Made by a program: the position numbers and the translations under genes
Assembly (NCBI GenBank): GCA_021740745.1
Contig: JAIOZF010000002.1
Span: 19,354 to 83,353 of the forward strand
Length of the DNA stretch: 64,000 bases
Direction: 5' to 3'
Source of the DNA: Crocinitomicaceae bacterium
GTDB lineage: Bacteria; Bacteroidota; Bacteroidia; Flavobacteriales_D; Crocinitomicaceae
Shown: positions 9,605 to 19,250 of the stretch, piece by piece
Numbering within the stretch: the first letter of the stretch is position 1
How the letters are laid out: each line of letters opens with the position of its first letter
Notes under the pieces: model-generated
Database searches by the model: none
What the model saw: the letters and a program-made list of their open reading frames with translations, nothing else
Told to the model about the DNA's origin: nothing

Positions 9605-12600
9605 TTGATTCAAAATGAATTATTTTTATCTTTTGAATTAATACTGTTAGTTATGATCGGTTTACGATTAGCAATAAATATACAATCATTTAGGCTAGGC
9701 TTATTAGTAGCGATGTCATTATTTTTTGCTCATTTTTTAAGTGCCCAGTTTGTTCCCGATTTATTATATCCTCACTCGAATGAGGTGACTAAAGAGAGCA
9801 GTATAACATTCAAATGGGATAAGGATGTTTATCAAAATTTAAATTTTCAGTTTCAACTTTCTTTGAACACAAGTTTCTCCACTACACTTCAGGATCAAAC
9901 GACAACAAACAATACACTGCAAGTGAATGGCCTTTCGAATTATGGGCAAATGCACTATTGGAGAGTGAGAAGTTCTCAAGGTCCAGTGACTTCCAATTGG
10001 TCAGCAGTAGATTCCTTCTATTTGTTTGTGCCAACTTCGATTAATGGTTTAACAGTATGGCTCGACCCTAATTCTGGTGTTGTATTGAATGGTGCCAATG
10101 TTCAAACTATGAATGACAACACGTCCAATTTGAATAATGCTAGTCAGGCTTCGAATACTCAACGTCCTTTATTTGTTGGTTCGGATAGTTTGATAAATAA
10201 CAAATCAATTTTGCGTTTTGATGGATTAGATGATTTTTTAGAAATTGCGGATAATCCAACAATTGACTATACAGACGCATTTTCATCTTTTGTTTTGGTA
10301 AAACCAACCGTTATAGCAGTTAATAAAACTATCATGGCCAAATGGGATTATCAAACCCAAGGTTCTTGGGCCTGGCAAACCGAATTTGCAACTGCTAATC
10401 AACTAATGTTTGCTCCATGTTTTAATATCACAGACCCTGGAAATCAAAAAGTTTTTACGACAAATGCAAACATGCAACTTTTGCAACCTGCGTTGTTAAC
10501 TTTGGTTTTTAATGGAAATCAAGTAAATAAAGCCAGATTCTTTAAAAATTCGGGTTCTTTAAACACGTCAACATTTAATTCAATTCCTACAGTTTTACCA
10601 AACTCAACGGCAACTTTAAAAATTGGTAAATATGGTGGAATTGCGACTCGTTATTACCAAGGTGATATCGGAGAGATTCTCATTTACAACAATGATCTTT
10701 CCGTGAATGATCGCTCATTGGTAGACAACTACTTACGCTATAAATATGCGCCTCCGGTTAATTTAGGTGCAGATACCATAATAAGTACGAATTCTTTTTG
10801 TGGATCAATTCAACTTAAAGCGCAATATAAATTTCAATCTTATGTATGGTCAAATGGATCAACAGCATCATCCATTTATGCAACTGTGCCAGGCACATAT
10901 TGGGTTCAAGCAACTGATTTTTTAGGAAATGTTTCGATTGATACGATTGTTGTTCATCCCCCTTTTAGTGTCAATGAACCTGCAACGGTTGGATTATTGT
11001 GTTTAGATGACACAATCACTTGGCAGACAAGTTATCCTAGTGCGAATTTTCTTTTCTTATGGCAAGATGGTTCAGCTAATAATTTTATGGACATAACGCA
11101 GGCTGGCGATTACCATGTTAAAATAACTGATTTATTTGGCTGTATTTTTTATTCGGATACAGTGAATTTTACCATCGATACGTATGCGCAAACCGCTTAT
11201 TTAGGAAACGACACGAGTTTATGTGTGGGCAATTTAATTGCTTTACAAGTAGGCGCGGCAGAAACTGTTAACTATGAATGGAACGGCACTTCGACTGTCG
11301 GACAGCCGTCGTTCTGGGTTGTTGATACGACTGGGAATTACTTTGTTGAAACCATAAATGTCAATGGTTGTGTTGCCCGAGACACCATTTTAATTACCAT
11401 TGCAGGACAAGCACCTGTTGCGAATTTTTCTTTCCAAGATAGATGCAATGGTATAGCCAATAATTTTGTCGATTTGAGTGTTCCACTGCCTTCAGATGCT
11501 ATTGCTAGTTGGTCATGGGATCTAGGCGACGGAACAAATTCATCGGCTCAAAATCCGAATCACACGTATGCATTGCCAGGAACATATGACATCGAATTGT
11601 ATGTGGAATCTGCTGGCGGTTGCGGTGCTTTTCAAACGGCGCAAGTGACAATTCACACCTTACCAACGGCCGTAATAGGAAGCGCAGGTAATTGCAGCGG
11701 ACAAGAAGTTCAATTTTCGAATAGTTCAACTGCTGGGTCTAGTGCAATTAGCGGTTATTTCTGGGATTTTGACATGCCATGGACAGGGACATATAACAAT
11801 TCAACAGTAACCGTTCCGAATCGCATATTCGATACCGCTGGATCATATGATGTGATGATGGTAGTAACGGATGCCAATTCGTGCACCGATACTGTTTACC
11901 AAACAGTAGTGGTCAATCAAACTCCGGACGCGGCTTTTACAGCTCCAGATGTTTGTGTTGGTGAAAATATCAATTTCACCAACACCACAAGCAATGGAGG
12001 CGCAGCTCCAACTTATTTATGGGATTTTGGGGATGTTACCTTTTCTGTTTTAGCTGTTCCTGTAAAAAGTTATGCTACATACGGCGCAAGAAATATAAAA
12101 TTAAGTGTAACAGCTGAAAATACTTGTACAGATACTGCAATTCGCCAAGTGTATGTAAATCCGAATCCAATCATCGATTTCACTTTTGGTCCGTATTGTT
12201 TTGGAAGTTATATGGAAATGAACAGTGCTTCATCTCTTCCTGAAGGCAGTATTGTTTCCAACATGTGGATTATGAACAATGCCGATACAGTGTATGGTGA
12301 TCCTGCATATTTCCAAATTGATTTAATGGGTCAGAATGAAATTGAGTTAACAAGCACTTCTGCAGTGGGATGTGCGACAACTGATTTGCAATATTTTGAT
12401 GTAGTTGATACCTTGATTGCCTCATTTAACGTGGGAACAGGCGTAGTCGCAGTTGGTGATCCAATTCAATTCAATAACACAAGTATTGGTGCAGGAATCA
12501 TGTTGTGGAATTTTGATGATGGAACGTTTGCAACTGATCAAGAACCGATACATACGTATACAGGTTTCTTTACTGATTCAATAGTGAATCCTTATTTAAT

Positions 12601-13261
12601 TGCCATCAATGCAGCAGGATGCAAGGACACTGCATACCAAACGCTTCAATTGGCAGTGCCACGAATAGATCTAGAATTACAGACAATATATACGCAGGAA
12701 AATGCGAACTCTTTCACTGTTGGCATTAAATTATACAATGCTGGAACTGTTAACATTACCGATGCAGATCTAGAAATGTGGACAGAAAGAGGTTTGTTGT
12801 TCACAGAAACATGGAGTGGTTTATTGTTGCCGGGTGAGTCCTTCATCTATGTATTTAATGGTAAACCCAATGTTGCTATGAATGCAGAAGACGTTGGAGA
12901 TGCATTTATTTGTATTGAGGGATTAGGATTCAATGCGAACGGACTTGCAGAAAGTTACTTAGACAATAATAAGACGTGCAAGAACGTGGAGGGAGAAAAT
13001 GTTATTTTAATGCCGATTTTCCCGAATCCAGTTATTGAAACAATGACGCTTCAAGTGATCGTCGGTGCGGAATCAGAATTTACTATCAATCTTTACGATT
13101 CGCGTGGTCGAGAGATTCAAACCATCGTTCCAACGCAAACCCTTCCAGTTGGTTTGTATTCATTTGTTGTTGACGTTCAAAACATTTCCAACGGAACGTA
13201 TTTTGTCCGCATGATCAATGGCGACAACGAACGCATAGAGAAGATTGTTATTTCGAAGTAG
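9605..13261 (+). CDS. Large secreted multidomain protein (LamG-like, PKD domains, T9SS type A sorting domain)
   Basis: Signal-like 'LGLLVAMSLFFAHFLSAQ', PKD 'WSWDLGDGTNSSAQNPNHTYALPGTYDIELYV', C-terminal 'IFPNPVIETMTLQV...NGTYFVRMINGDNERIEKIVISK'. Annotated start is TTG; an internal ATG is more likely. Confidence 0.85.
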   Translation: MIQNELFLSFELILLVMIGLRLAINIQSFRLGLLVAMSLFFAHFLSAQFVPDLLYPHSNEVTKESSITFKWDKDVYQNLNFQFQLSLNTSFSTTLQDQTTTNNTLQVNGLSNYGQMHYWRVRSSQGPVTSNWSAVDSFYLFVPTSINGLTVWLDPNSGVVLNGANVQTMNDNTSNLNNASQASNTQRPLFVGSDSLINNKSILRFDGLDDFLEIADNPTIDYTDAFSSFVLVKPTVIAVNKTIMAKWDYQTQGSWAWQTEFATANQLMFAPCFNITDPGNQKVFTTNANMQLLQPALLTLVFNGNQVNKARFFKNSGSLNTSTFNSIPTVLPNSTATLKIGKYGGIATRYYQGDIGEILIYNNDLSVNDRSLVDNYLRYKYAPPVNLGADTIISTNSFCGSIQLKAQYKFQSYVWSNGSTASSIYATVPGTYWVQATDFLGNVSIDTIVVHPPFSVNEPATVGLLCLDDTITWQTSYPSANFLFLWQDGSANNFMDITQAGDYHVKITDLFGCIFYSDTVNFTIDTYAQTAYLGNDTSLCVGNLIALQVGAAETVNYEWNGTSTVGQPSFWVVDTTGNYFVETINVNGCVARDTILITIAGQAPVANFSFQDRCNGIANNFVDLSVPLPSDAIASWSWDLGDGTNSSAQNPNHTYALPGTYDIELYVESAGGCGAFQTAQVTIHTLPTAVIGSAGNCSGQEVQFSNSSTAGSSAISGYFWDFDMPWTGTYNNSTVTVPNRIFDTAGSYDVMMVVTDANSCTDTVYQTVVVNQTPDAAFTAPDVCVGENINFTNTTSNGGAAPTYLWDFGDVTFSVLAVPVKSYATYGARNIKLSVTAENTCTDTAIRQVYVNPNPIIDFTFGPYCFGSYMEMNSASSLPEGSIVSNMWIMNNADTVYGDPAYFQIDLMGQNEIELTSTSAVGCATTDLQYFDVVDTLIASFNVGTGVVAVGDPIQFNNTSIGAGIMLWNFDDGTFATDQEPIHTYTGFFTDSIVNPYLIAINAAGCKDTAYQTLQLAVPRIDLELQTIYTQENANSFTVGIKLYNAGTVNITDADLEMWTERGLLFTETWSGLLLPGESFIYVFNGKPNVAMNAEDVGDAFICIEGLGFNANGLAESYLDNNKTCKNVEGENVILMPIFPNPVIETMTLQVIVGAESEFTINLYDSRGREIQTIVPTQTLPVGLYSFVVDVQNISNGTYFVRMINGDNERIEKIVISK

Positions 13262-13412
13262 AATTTAGAGCTAGAATTTAGAAGTTAGAATTTAGAGCTA
13301 GAAGTTAGATTATCCTCTATCGTCTATCTCTATCCTCTATCTCTGACTTCTCGCCTCTATCTCTAGCGTCTATCTCTAGCGTCTATCTCTAGCCTCTATA
13401 TCTATCTTCTAG
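13262..13412. repeat. Word-repeat locus A1: AG-rich TTAGAGCTAGAAG words followed by CT-rich reverse-complement words
   Basis: gaatttagagctagaatttagaagttagaatttagagctagaagttaga followed by tctagcgtctatctctagcgtctatctctagcctctat. Confidence 0.85.
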
Positions 13413-13429
13413 ATTCCACCACAATCTGG

Positions 13430-13445
13430 TACGTATTTTTACGTA
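13430..13445. promoter_or_regulatory. TACGTA-TTTT-TACGTA inverted/direct repeat, possible regulator site
   Basis: Perfect 6-bp arms with 4-nt spacer read directly from the sequence. Confidence 0.35.
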
Positions 13446-13577
13446 ATTCCAATTCACAAAGTAACAAAATGATTATGTGGCCGCTTTGAATAACGGATAT
13501 TTGTACTGTTATCAATCGAAAGAAAGATAATTCATAGTAGAGTAGTGATTAGGTAGAGTTTTTAGGTTTAGGTTCAG

Positions 13578-13615
13578 AAAAAGTCGTTCGTCAGACCAAC
13601 GGCTTTTTCTTTTTT
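13578..13615 (+). terminator. Rho-independent-like terminator (plus strand)
   Basis: AAAAAGTCGTT-cgtcagacc-AACGGCTTTTT followed by cttttttt-like U tract. Confidence 0.7.
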
Positions 13616-13676
13616 ATCTCCAGCCTCCATCTCTAACTTCTATCTCTAGCCTCTATCTCTATCCTCTAACTTCTAA
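13615..13676. repeat. Word-repeat locus A2 (CT-rich orientation)
   Basis: atctccagcctccatctctaacttctatctctagcctctatctctatcctctaacttcta. Confidence 0.8.
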
Positions 13677-14317
13677 ACATATCCTTTTTCAATTGCCCAA
13701 CGACTTAATTGTGCAGCGTTTGGAATCTCTAATTTTTTCAGAATATTATGGCGGTGTGTATCAACTGTTCGAGAAGAGATGAATAATTTATCACCAATTT
13801 CTTTAGAGGTCATTCCTGTTGAAATGAGTTTGATAATTTCAATTTCTTTAGTGGTTAGTTCTTTTTTCGCTTCTGCATTCTCAGATTGCACTTGCATCAT
13901 AGAACTAAAATATCGATCTTTTATTTCAGCTGCTATATAAATTTCACCTGCAAAAACCTTATGAATTGCTTCTATCATTTCCGAACGATCACAATTTTTA
14001 CTTAAGTATCCTTTCGCACCAACGGAAATCAAACGTTTCACAATTGAGATATCACTGTGAAGTGATAAACCAATGATTTTTGTTTTAGGCAAACTATTGG
14101 TTATGGTTGCAGTTGCATCTATACCATTACTCTCCTTCAGATTAATATCCATTAAAACGATATCTGGTCGATAACCGATACAAAGTTCATAGGCATCTTT
14201 CGCATTGTCTGCTTCAGCGATGACTTTAAAGTTCTCTTGACTTTCTAAAATCATTTTCCAAGCTTGAGTTATAAGCTTATGATCCTCTACAATAAGTATT
14301 TTAATTACTTCTGACAT
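13673..14317 (-). CDS. NarL/FixJ (LuxR-type HTH) response regulator
   Basis: Receiver 'IKILIVEDHKLITQAWKMIL...DIVLMDINLKESNGIDAT' and HTH 'LTTKEIEIIKLISTGMTSKEIGDKLFISSRTVDTHRHNILKKL'. Confidence 0.95.
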   Translation of the reverse strand: MSEVIKILIVEDHKLITQAWKMILESQENFKVIAEADNAKDAYELCIGYRPDIVLMDINLKESNGIDATATITNSLPKTKIIGLSLHSDISIVKRLISVGAKGYLSKNCDRSEMIEAIHKVFAGEIYIAAEIKDRYFSSMMQVQSENAEAKKELTTKEIEIIKLISTGMTSKEIGDKLFISSRTVDTHRHNILKKLEIPNAAQLSRWAIEKGYV

Positions 14318-14618
14318 GTTTCGCGGTTGTAGTTGTATTGCAATTGAAGTACCTAAAGATAGGTAAAAATGTTTGAAAATCGAACTATATTTTTTACATA
14401 AATCATTTTGTCTGCCTAAAACACATAAATGAGGGAGGAGGTCAACCTTCTGATACCCTTGCTAACACTAGTACTACGCATATATACTTAGTGTATAACG
14501 TGTTTTTTTGTAGTCTACCTAGAGGGATTGCTGTATTTCCACTTTGTTAACCCCTTCATTTTAAAAAAAGCGACCACAATCGCCATTCCTTTGCTTCATA
14601 CAACTAAAACAATATGTT

Positions 14619-16829
14619 ATGAATGCAACTAAATTAAAATTATCGATCTTCAGTTTTGCAACATTATTTTTTGCAACAACAGGTTTAAGTCAAACTGGAA
14701 AAGTTTGGACAACCATCTCTTCAATCTCATCTCTTGAGTTGAACAATCAAAATGGAACGTTAACAAGTAAGAACAGTGAATTGAATTCACTTTTCACTCA
14801 GTTAAATGTGAATTCAATTACAAAAGCTTTCCCTGCTGCAAAAAGCGAAGCTTTAGTAAACGTTTATGAGATTTCTTGTACTTGCGACGAGAATGATCTA
14901 TTACAAGGTATCGCACGTAAATCAACCTTATTTTTAAATCCAACTTTAGCACCTACGTATGAGTCATTAGAGGTGCCAAATGATTATTCAACGGTTTTCT
15001 CAAATGATTATGCCTTGAATTTAATTAACGCGCAAGGTGCGTGGGATATTACAACAGGTGACACTTCAGTTGTGATTGCTATTTCTGATGCGAACTATCA
15101 TTTAGGTCACGAAGAATTAGTTGGTAAGTACAACTATGTTACTCCAAATTCTAACACAGACTATTCACACGGTACAGCAGTGGCAACAACGGCTGCCGGA
15201 AATACAAATAATTATTTAGGTAAGAGTTCAATTGGTTACAACAGTAGATTACAGTTAAGAGCTATGAACTACAATGAATTACTTGAAGCAACTTATTCAG
15301 GTGCACGTGTAGTGAATGTAAGCTGGACATCTGGATGTTATACTAATTCTTATGCGCAAGCAATCGTTGATGAGGTATTTGCAAATGGAACTGTTATAGT
15401 TGCTTCAGCAGGAAATGGAAGTACATGCGGTGGATCAAGTAACTTAGTTTATCCAGCTGCATTGAATAATGTAATTTCTGTTTCAAGTGTTGGACCAAAT
15501 GATAACCACGAACGTTACATCGGAAACCCTGCATCAACACACCAACACAATACAACTGTTGACATTTGTGCTCCAGGTTATGATGTTGCTTTAACGATTG
15601 CGCCAGGTAACTACTTAACAGGAAATGGAACTTCATTCGCTGCGCCTTACGTATCAGGTACAATTGCTTTAATGTTGGCTGCGAATTCTTGCTTAACACC
15701 GGATGACATAGAATTTATTTTGAAAGAAACTGCTGTTAACCTTGATGATTTGAATCCTGCTTACGCTGGTCGATTAGGAGCTGGACGTATGGATGCTGGA
15801 GCTGCAGTATTAATGGCTTCTACATTCAATAAATTGAACATCACAAGTTCGAAAGCAGTTGATTGTGTTGATTACAGTCAATCAGTTAGCTTAACTGTTG
15901 ATGGAGGTGTTGCACCATATACGACTGTTTGGAGCAACGAACAAGTAGGAATGACATTAAATAACGCAACAGCAGGTATAGTTTACACTGCAATAGTAAA
16001 AGATAGCACTGGTTGTGTTGGAAGTTTTTCTACTCAATTTGATGTTTTATTACCTATGACATATACCTCAGATATCGAATCTGTAAAATGCTACGGAACA
16101 AATACAGGTGCGATTGACTTAGAAGTGAATGGTGGTTCTACAAACTATACATACGTATGGAACAATGGTGAAACAAGTCAAGATATTTCTTCTATCGCTA
16201 CTGGGACATACAATGTAACAGTAACTGACGGAAACGGATGTGTGTTGACTGAAACATTCAATATTACTTCTCCTTCAGCATTGGTAAGCTCGGTGAATCA
16301 CGTAAATGGAGCATTCAATCAAACAACATCGATTGATGTAACTGTAAACGGTGGTGCTTTTCCATATTCATATTCTTGGAATAATGGAGCAACAACAGAA
16401 GATTTAGTGAATATTCCAGCAGGATTTTACGAAGTGGAGATTGTAGATGCAAATGGTTGTGTAAGTTCTGAAAATGCAACAATTACAGGTACATCATTAG
16501 TTGGAATTAACAATTTACAAGATAAAGAAGTTAATATCAATGCTTCTTCAGCTATTTCAACAACAACTGCAGGAATCGAAGAAATGAATCAAGAGTCAGT
16601 AAATGTATATCCAAATCCAGCAGCGAATGGTCGCACAACGATTACTTGGGAAAACATGGATGTAACAACAATTGTTGTATATGATGTAACCGGTAAAATG
16701 TATAAATCAATGGATCAAGTTCAAAATGCACAACAAGTTGAATTAAATGAAATGGCGAGTGGTCACTACTTCATTCACTTGATGACAGCAAACGGAGATA
16801 AATTAGTTAAGAAAGTAAGCTTTATATAA
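14619..16829 (+). CDS. Subtilisin-like S8 serine protease with SprB repeats and T9SS sorting domain
   Basis: 'YSHGTAVATTAAG', 'NGTSFAAPYVSGTIALML', SprB-type 'VKCYGTNTGAIDLEVNGGSTNYTYVWNNGETSQDISSIATGTYNVTVTDGNGC', C-terminal 'VYPNPAANGRTTITWE...KLVKKVSFI'. Confidence 0.92.
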   Translation: MNATKLKLSIFSFATLFFATTGLSQTGKVWTTISSISSLELNNQNGTLTSKNSELNSLFTQLNVNSITKAFPAAKSEALVNVYEISCTCDENDLLQGIARKSTLFLNPTLAPTYESLEVPNDYSTVFSNDYALNLINAQGAWDITTGDTSVVIAISDANYHLGHEELVGKYNYVTPNSNTDYSHGTAVATTAAGNTNNYLGKSSIGYNSRLQLRAMNYNELLEATYSGARVVNVSWTSGCYTNSYAQAIVDEVFANGTVIVASAGNGSTCGGSSNLVYPAALNNVISVSSVGPNDNHERYIGNPASTHQHNTTVDICAPGYDVALTIAPGNYLTGNGTSFAAPYVSGTIALMLAANSCLTPDDIEFILKETAVNLDDLNPAYAGRLGAGRMDAGAAVLMASTFNKLNITSSKAVDCVDYSQSVSLTVDGGVAPYTTVWSNEQVGMTLNNATAGIVYTAIVKDSTGCVGSFSTQFDVLLPMTYTSDIESVKCYGTNTGAIDLEVNGGSTNYTYVWNNGETSQDISSIATGTYNVTVTDGNGCVLTETFNITSPSALVSSVNHVNGAFNQTTSIDVTVNGGAFPYSYSWNNGATTEDLVNIPAGFYEVEIVDANGCVSSENATITGTSLVGINNLQDKEVNINASSAISTTTAGIEEMNQESVNVYPNPAANGRTTITWENMDVTTIVVYDVTGKMYKSMDQVQNAQQVELNEMASGHYFIHLMTANGDKLVKKVSFI

Positions 16830-16904
16830 TTCAAGACCCGCTAAACAACCAATGTTTTAGTTGTATAAAATAGAATTGGTTGCTTCAACTGTTTTAGCGT
16901 GTAC

Positions 16905-16942
16905 AAATCCAGGATTCCTTAGTTGGGACCTGGATTTTTTCT
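16905..16942 (+). terminator. Rho-independent terminator downstream of the S8 protease
   Basis: AAATCCAGG (16905-16913) / CCTGGATTT (16929-16937) followed by TTTC... Confidence 0.75.
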
Positions 16943-16965
16943 TTTGAATAACTATACTTAAATTA

Positions 16966-17028
16966 GAAATTAGAGCTAGAAGATAGAGGTTAGAGCTGGA
17001 GGTTAGATGCTGGAAGTTAGTGTCATGT
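16966..17028. repeat. Word-repeat locus A3 (AG-rich orientation)
   Basis: gaaattagagctagaagatagaggttagagctggaggttagatgctggaagttag. Confidence 0.8.
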
Positions 17029-17310
17029 TCTAATAAAAGTAGACACATTCTTAAACGAACTTCGATCATTAAGCGGCAAGAAATATGTTTTCTTCCATTC
17101 GAATTATGAATCTTCAGCTTCCCAATCTTGAAGACCATTTCCAACCATTTCAGGCACCAATCAATTGATTAACTTTTTCGATAACCGCTTCATTTCAGCA
17201 AGTAAAAACACATAGTTAACCCTACGGTTAACTAGCAGTTGTTAATAGGTAAATGCTGTTATTTTGTCTTAATGGGGCATCTAAAATGAGGGTGCCAAGA
17301 AGTCACTAAA

Positions 17311-17318
17311 TACCTTTG
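17311..17318 (+). promoter_or_regulatory. Candidate Bacteroidota -7 element TACCTTTG
   Basis: Matches TAnnTTTG 32 nt upstream of the ATG at 17350. Confidence 0.45.
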
Positions 17319-17349
17319 TAGTGTTCAAGAATTATAATAAAATGAAGTT

Positions 17350-17940
17350 ATGAAAACAAGTAGAAAATTAAAAATCACTTTAGTGCTTTTTTGTCTTTTG
17401 GGGATAAGTTCTATAACAATTGCCCAATCACCACTGAAGATCAATGTTAAAACATATGATGATGATTGCAATGGAAGTTCCAAAGGAACCATTCGTTCTC
17501 AGGTAAGCGGTGGAGTTGCTCCTTATTATTTGCTTTGGAGTAATGGTTCTACCAAGCCAACTTTAGAAGGTTTAAAAAGCGGAAAATACATTCTACGGGT
17601 TTCTGATTCAAAAGGAAATGTTGCGGAAAAAGAGGTTACGATCAATAAACCTGAGCCTATAAGTATAAAAAGCAGCCCTAATCACTATGTTTTGTATCAA
17701 CCATTAGGTGTGCTCGTTGATATTGACGTGAAGGGAGGAACTACTTTTGCTAATTCAGAGGAGCTTTACAAGATAAAAATAGATGATCAATCCTCATTTA
17801 GTTCACCGCTCTCAAATGGTCTCCATAAAATCACGGTTGAAGATGCCAAGGGTTGTAAATTAGAAAAGGAAATGATTTTGAGCTTCTATAAAGAGGAAAA
17901 TATTGACGCTGATAATACCGCTCAAAATTTAAATAAGTAA
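17350..17940 (+). CDS. Small secreted SprB-repeat protein
   Basis: Signal peptide 'ITLVLFCLLGISSITIAQ' and 'DDDCNGSSKGTIRSQVSGGVAPYYLLWSNGSTKPTLEGLKSGKYILRVSDSKG'; no recognisable T9SS sorting domain. Confidence 0.75.
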   Translation: MKTSRKLKITLVLFCLLGISSITIAQSPLKINVKTYDDDCNGSSKGTIRSQVSGGVAPYYLLWSNGSTKPTLEGLKSGKYILRVSDSKGNVAEKEVTINKPEPISIKSSPNHYVLYQPLGVLVDIDVKGGTTFANSEELYKIKIDDQSSFSSPLSNGLHKITVEDAKGCKLEKEMILSFYKEENIDADNTAQNLNK

Positions 17941-18034
17941 GATCAACCTTGCAGTGAGTCGCACTGCTAGCGATTGTGCAGTATTTTGAATTGAGTTTAC
18001 ATCAATTTTTTAAGGAGATGGATAGTTAAAGAAA

Positions 18035-18064
18035 GCCGGCGCTTCGACAAGCTCAGCGACCGGT
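18035..18064. repeat. REP-like palindromic element containing TTCGACAAGCTCAG
   Basis: gccggcgcttcgacaagctcagcgaccggt. Confidence 0.6.
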
Positions 18065-18212
18065 ATCTATTTTCTAGGTCAGCGAGGGGTATCTTTTTTG
18101 GCTCAATAGCCTGAAACGTTTTGTGATTTTAAATTGGTTGATTTGTTTGGTTCGTAAAAAACAAATCTCAGCTCTAACAGCACAGCGGTCTCAGTTCTCG
18201 GCTCTCGGCTCT

Positions 18213-19235
18213 TCAATCCTGAAATACCTTCGCCCCTTCAGAACAATTCTGGCAGATATCAATCTGATTGCGACCTGTTAAAATCGCTTGACGGAAATTT
18301 CTATAGGTTTTATTTTTCCAAATCTGTTGAAAATCCGTAGTATCAATGGATCCCAAAACATGCTGAGCATCTTTGTCGAAACAGCATGGAACAACTTTTC
18401 CGTCCCAGGTTAAAACACTTCCCGACCACATGCGCCAGCAATGATTACCTGTTGCATATTTTAGTTTGTACGTTCCATCTGATTGACGCGCATAACGCGA
18501 ATATTTCTCATTTTCAGGCAACAAGGGATTACCATTTTTATAATCGTACACTTGCGCTGTTTTGATACGCACCTCGTCAATACCTAATTCATTTCCCAAC
18601 GTGAAAACTGCTGGAATTTCATGTTCATTGGGTTTAACTGCTAAAAATTGAAAGATAAGATGCGGCGTTGCAGATTTCTTTTCTTTTTTGGCTGCAATAA
18701 GTAACTTACTTGCTTCAATTACTTTGGCAAGATTCCCATGAACACGATAGTTTTCATACGTTTCTTGTGTCAACCCATCAATAGAAATTATCAAGCGATC
18801 TAATCCAGAATCGATTATTTCTTCCGCCTTTTGCTGGTCGATGAAATGTGCATTAGTAGAAGTTGCTGTGTAAATCTTATGTTTTTTGGCTTGTCGAATC
18901 AACTCCAAAAACTGAGGATGCAAAAAAGGTTCTCCCTGGAAATAATAGTTTATGTAAAAAACAGACTTACTGACTTGATTCAGCATCTTTTCATGTAAAA
19001 CGAGATCGAGTTTACCTGTTGGTCGCGTAAATTGTTTTAAGCCACTTGGACATTCAGGGCAACCTAAATTACAAGCTGTTGTCGGTTCAATAGACAACGA
19101 AAACGGTTTTCCCCAAGTAAGAGCTTTTTTAGTCAGCCGTGAGAAATAGTAGGATTTTTTCAATAAGATAAGGTTCCAAACACGATAAATCGTGAGGTGC
19201 TTCAGCAGTTGAAAGGAATCACTCGTTTTAGACAT
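18213..19235 (-). CDS. Radical SAM/SPASM domain protein
   Basis: CxxxCxxC 'TACNLGCPECPSG' and C-terminal Cys cluster 'CCFDKDAQ...ICQNCSEG'. Confidence 0.92.
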   Translation of the reverse strand: MSKTSDSFQLLKHLTIYRVWNLILLKKSYYFSRLTKKALTWGKPFSLSIEPTTACNLGCPECPSGLKQFTRPTGKLDLVLHEKMLNQVSKSVFYINYYFQGEPFLHPQFLELIRQAKKHKIYTATSTNAHFIDQQKAEEIIDSGLDRLIISIDGLTQETYENYRVHGNLAKVIEASKLLIAAKKEKKSATPHLIFQFLAVKPNEHEIPAVFTLGNELGIDEVRIKTAQVYDYKNGNPLLPENEKYSRYARQSDGTYKLKYATGNHCWRMWSGSVLTWDGKVVPCCFDKDAQHVLGSIDTTDFQQIWKNKTYRNFRQAILTGRNQIDICQNCSEGAKVFQD

Positions 19236-19239
19236 TCTT

Positions 19240-19247
19240 CAAAGATA
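19240..19247 (-). promoter_or_regulatory. Candidate -7 element TATCTTTG very close to the start codon
   Basis: Minus strand TATCTTTGAAGAATG; TAnnTTTG match. Confidence 0.45.
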
Positions 19248-19250
19248 GGG

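Noticed and set aside
16857-17144. 95-aa minus-strand ORF
   Set aside because: Runs through the terminator and a word-repeat locus; unlikely to be coding
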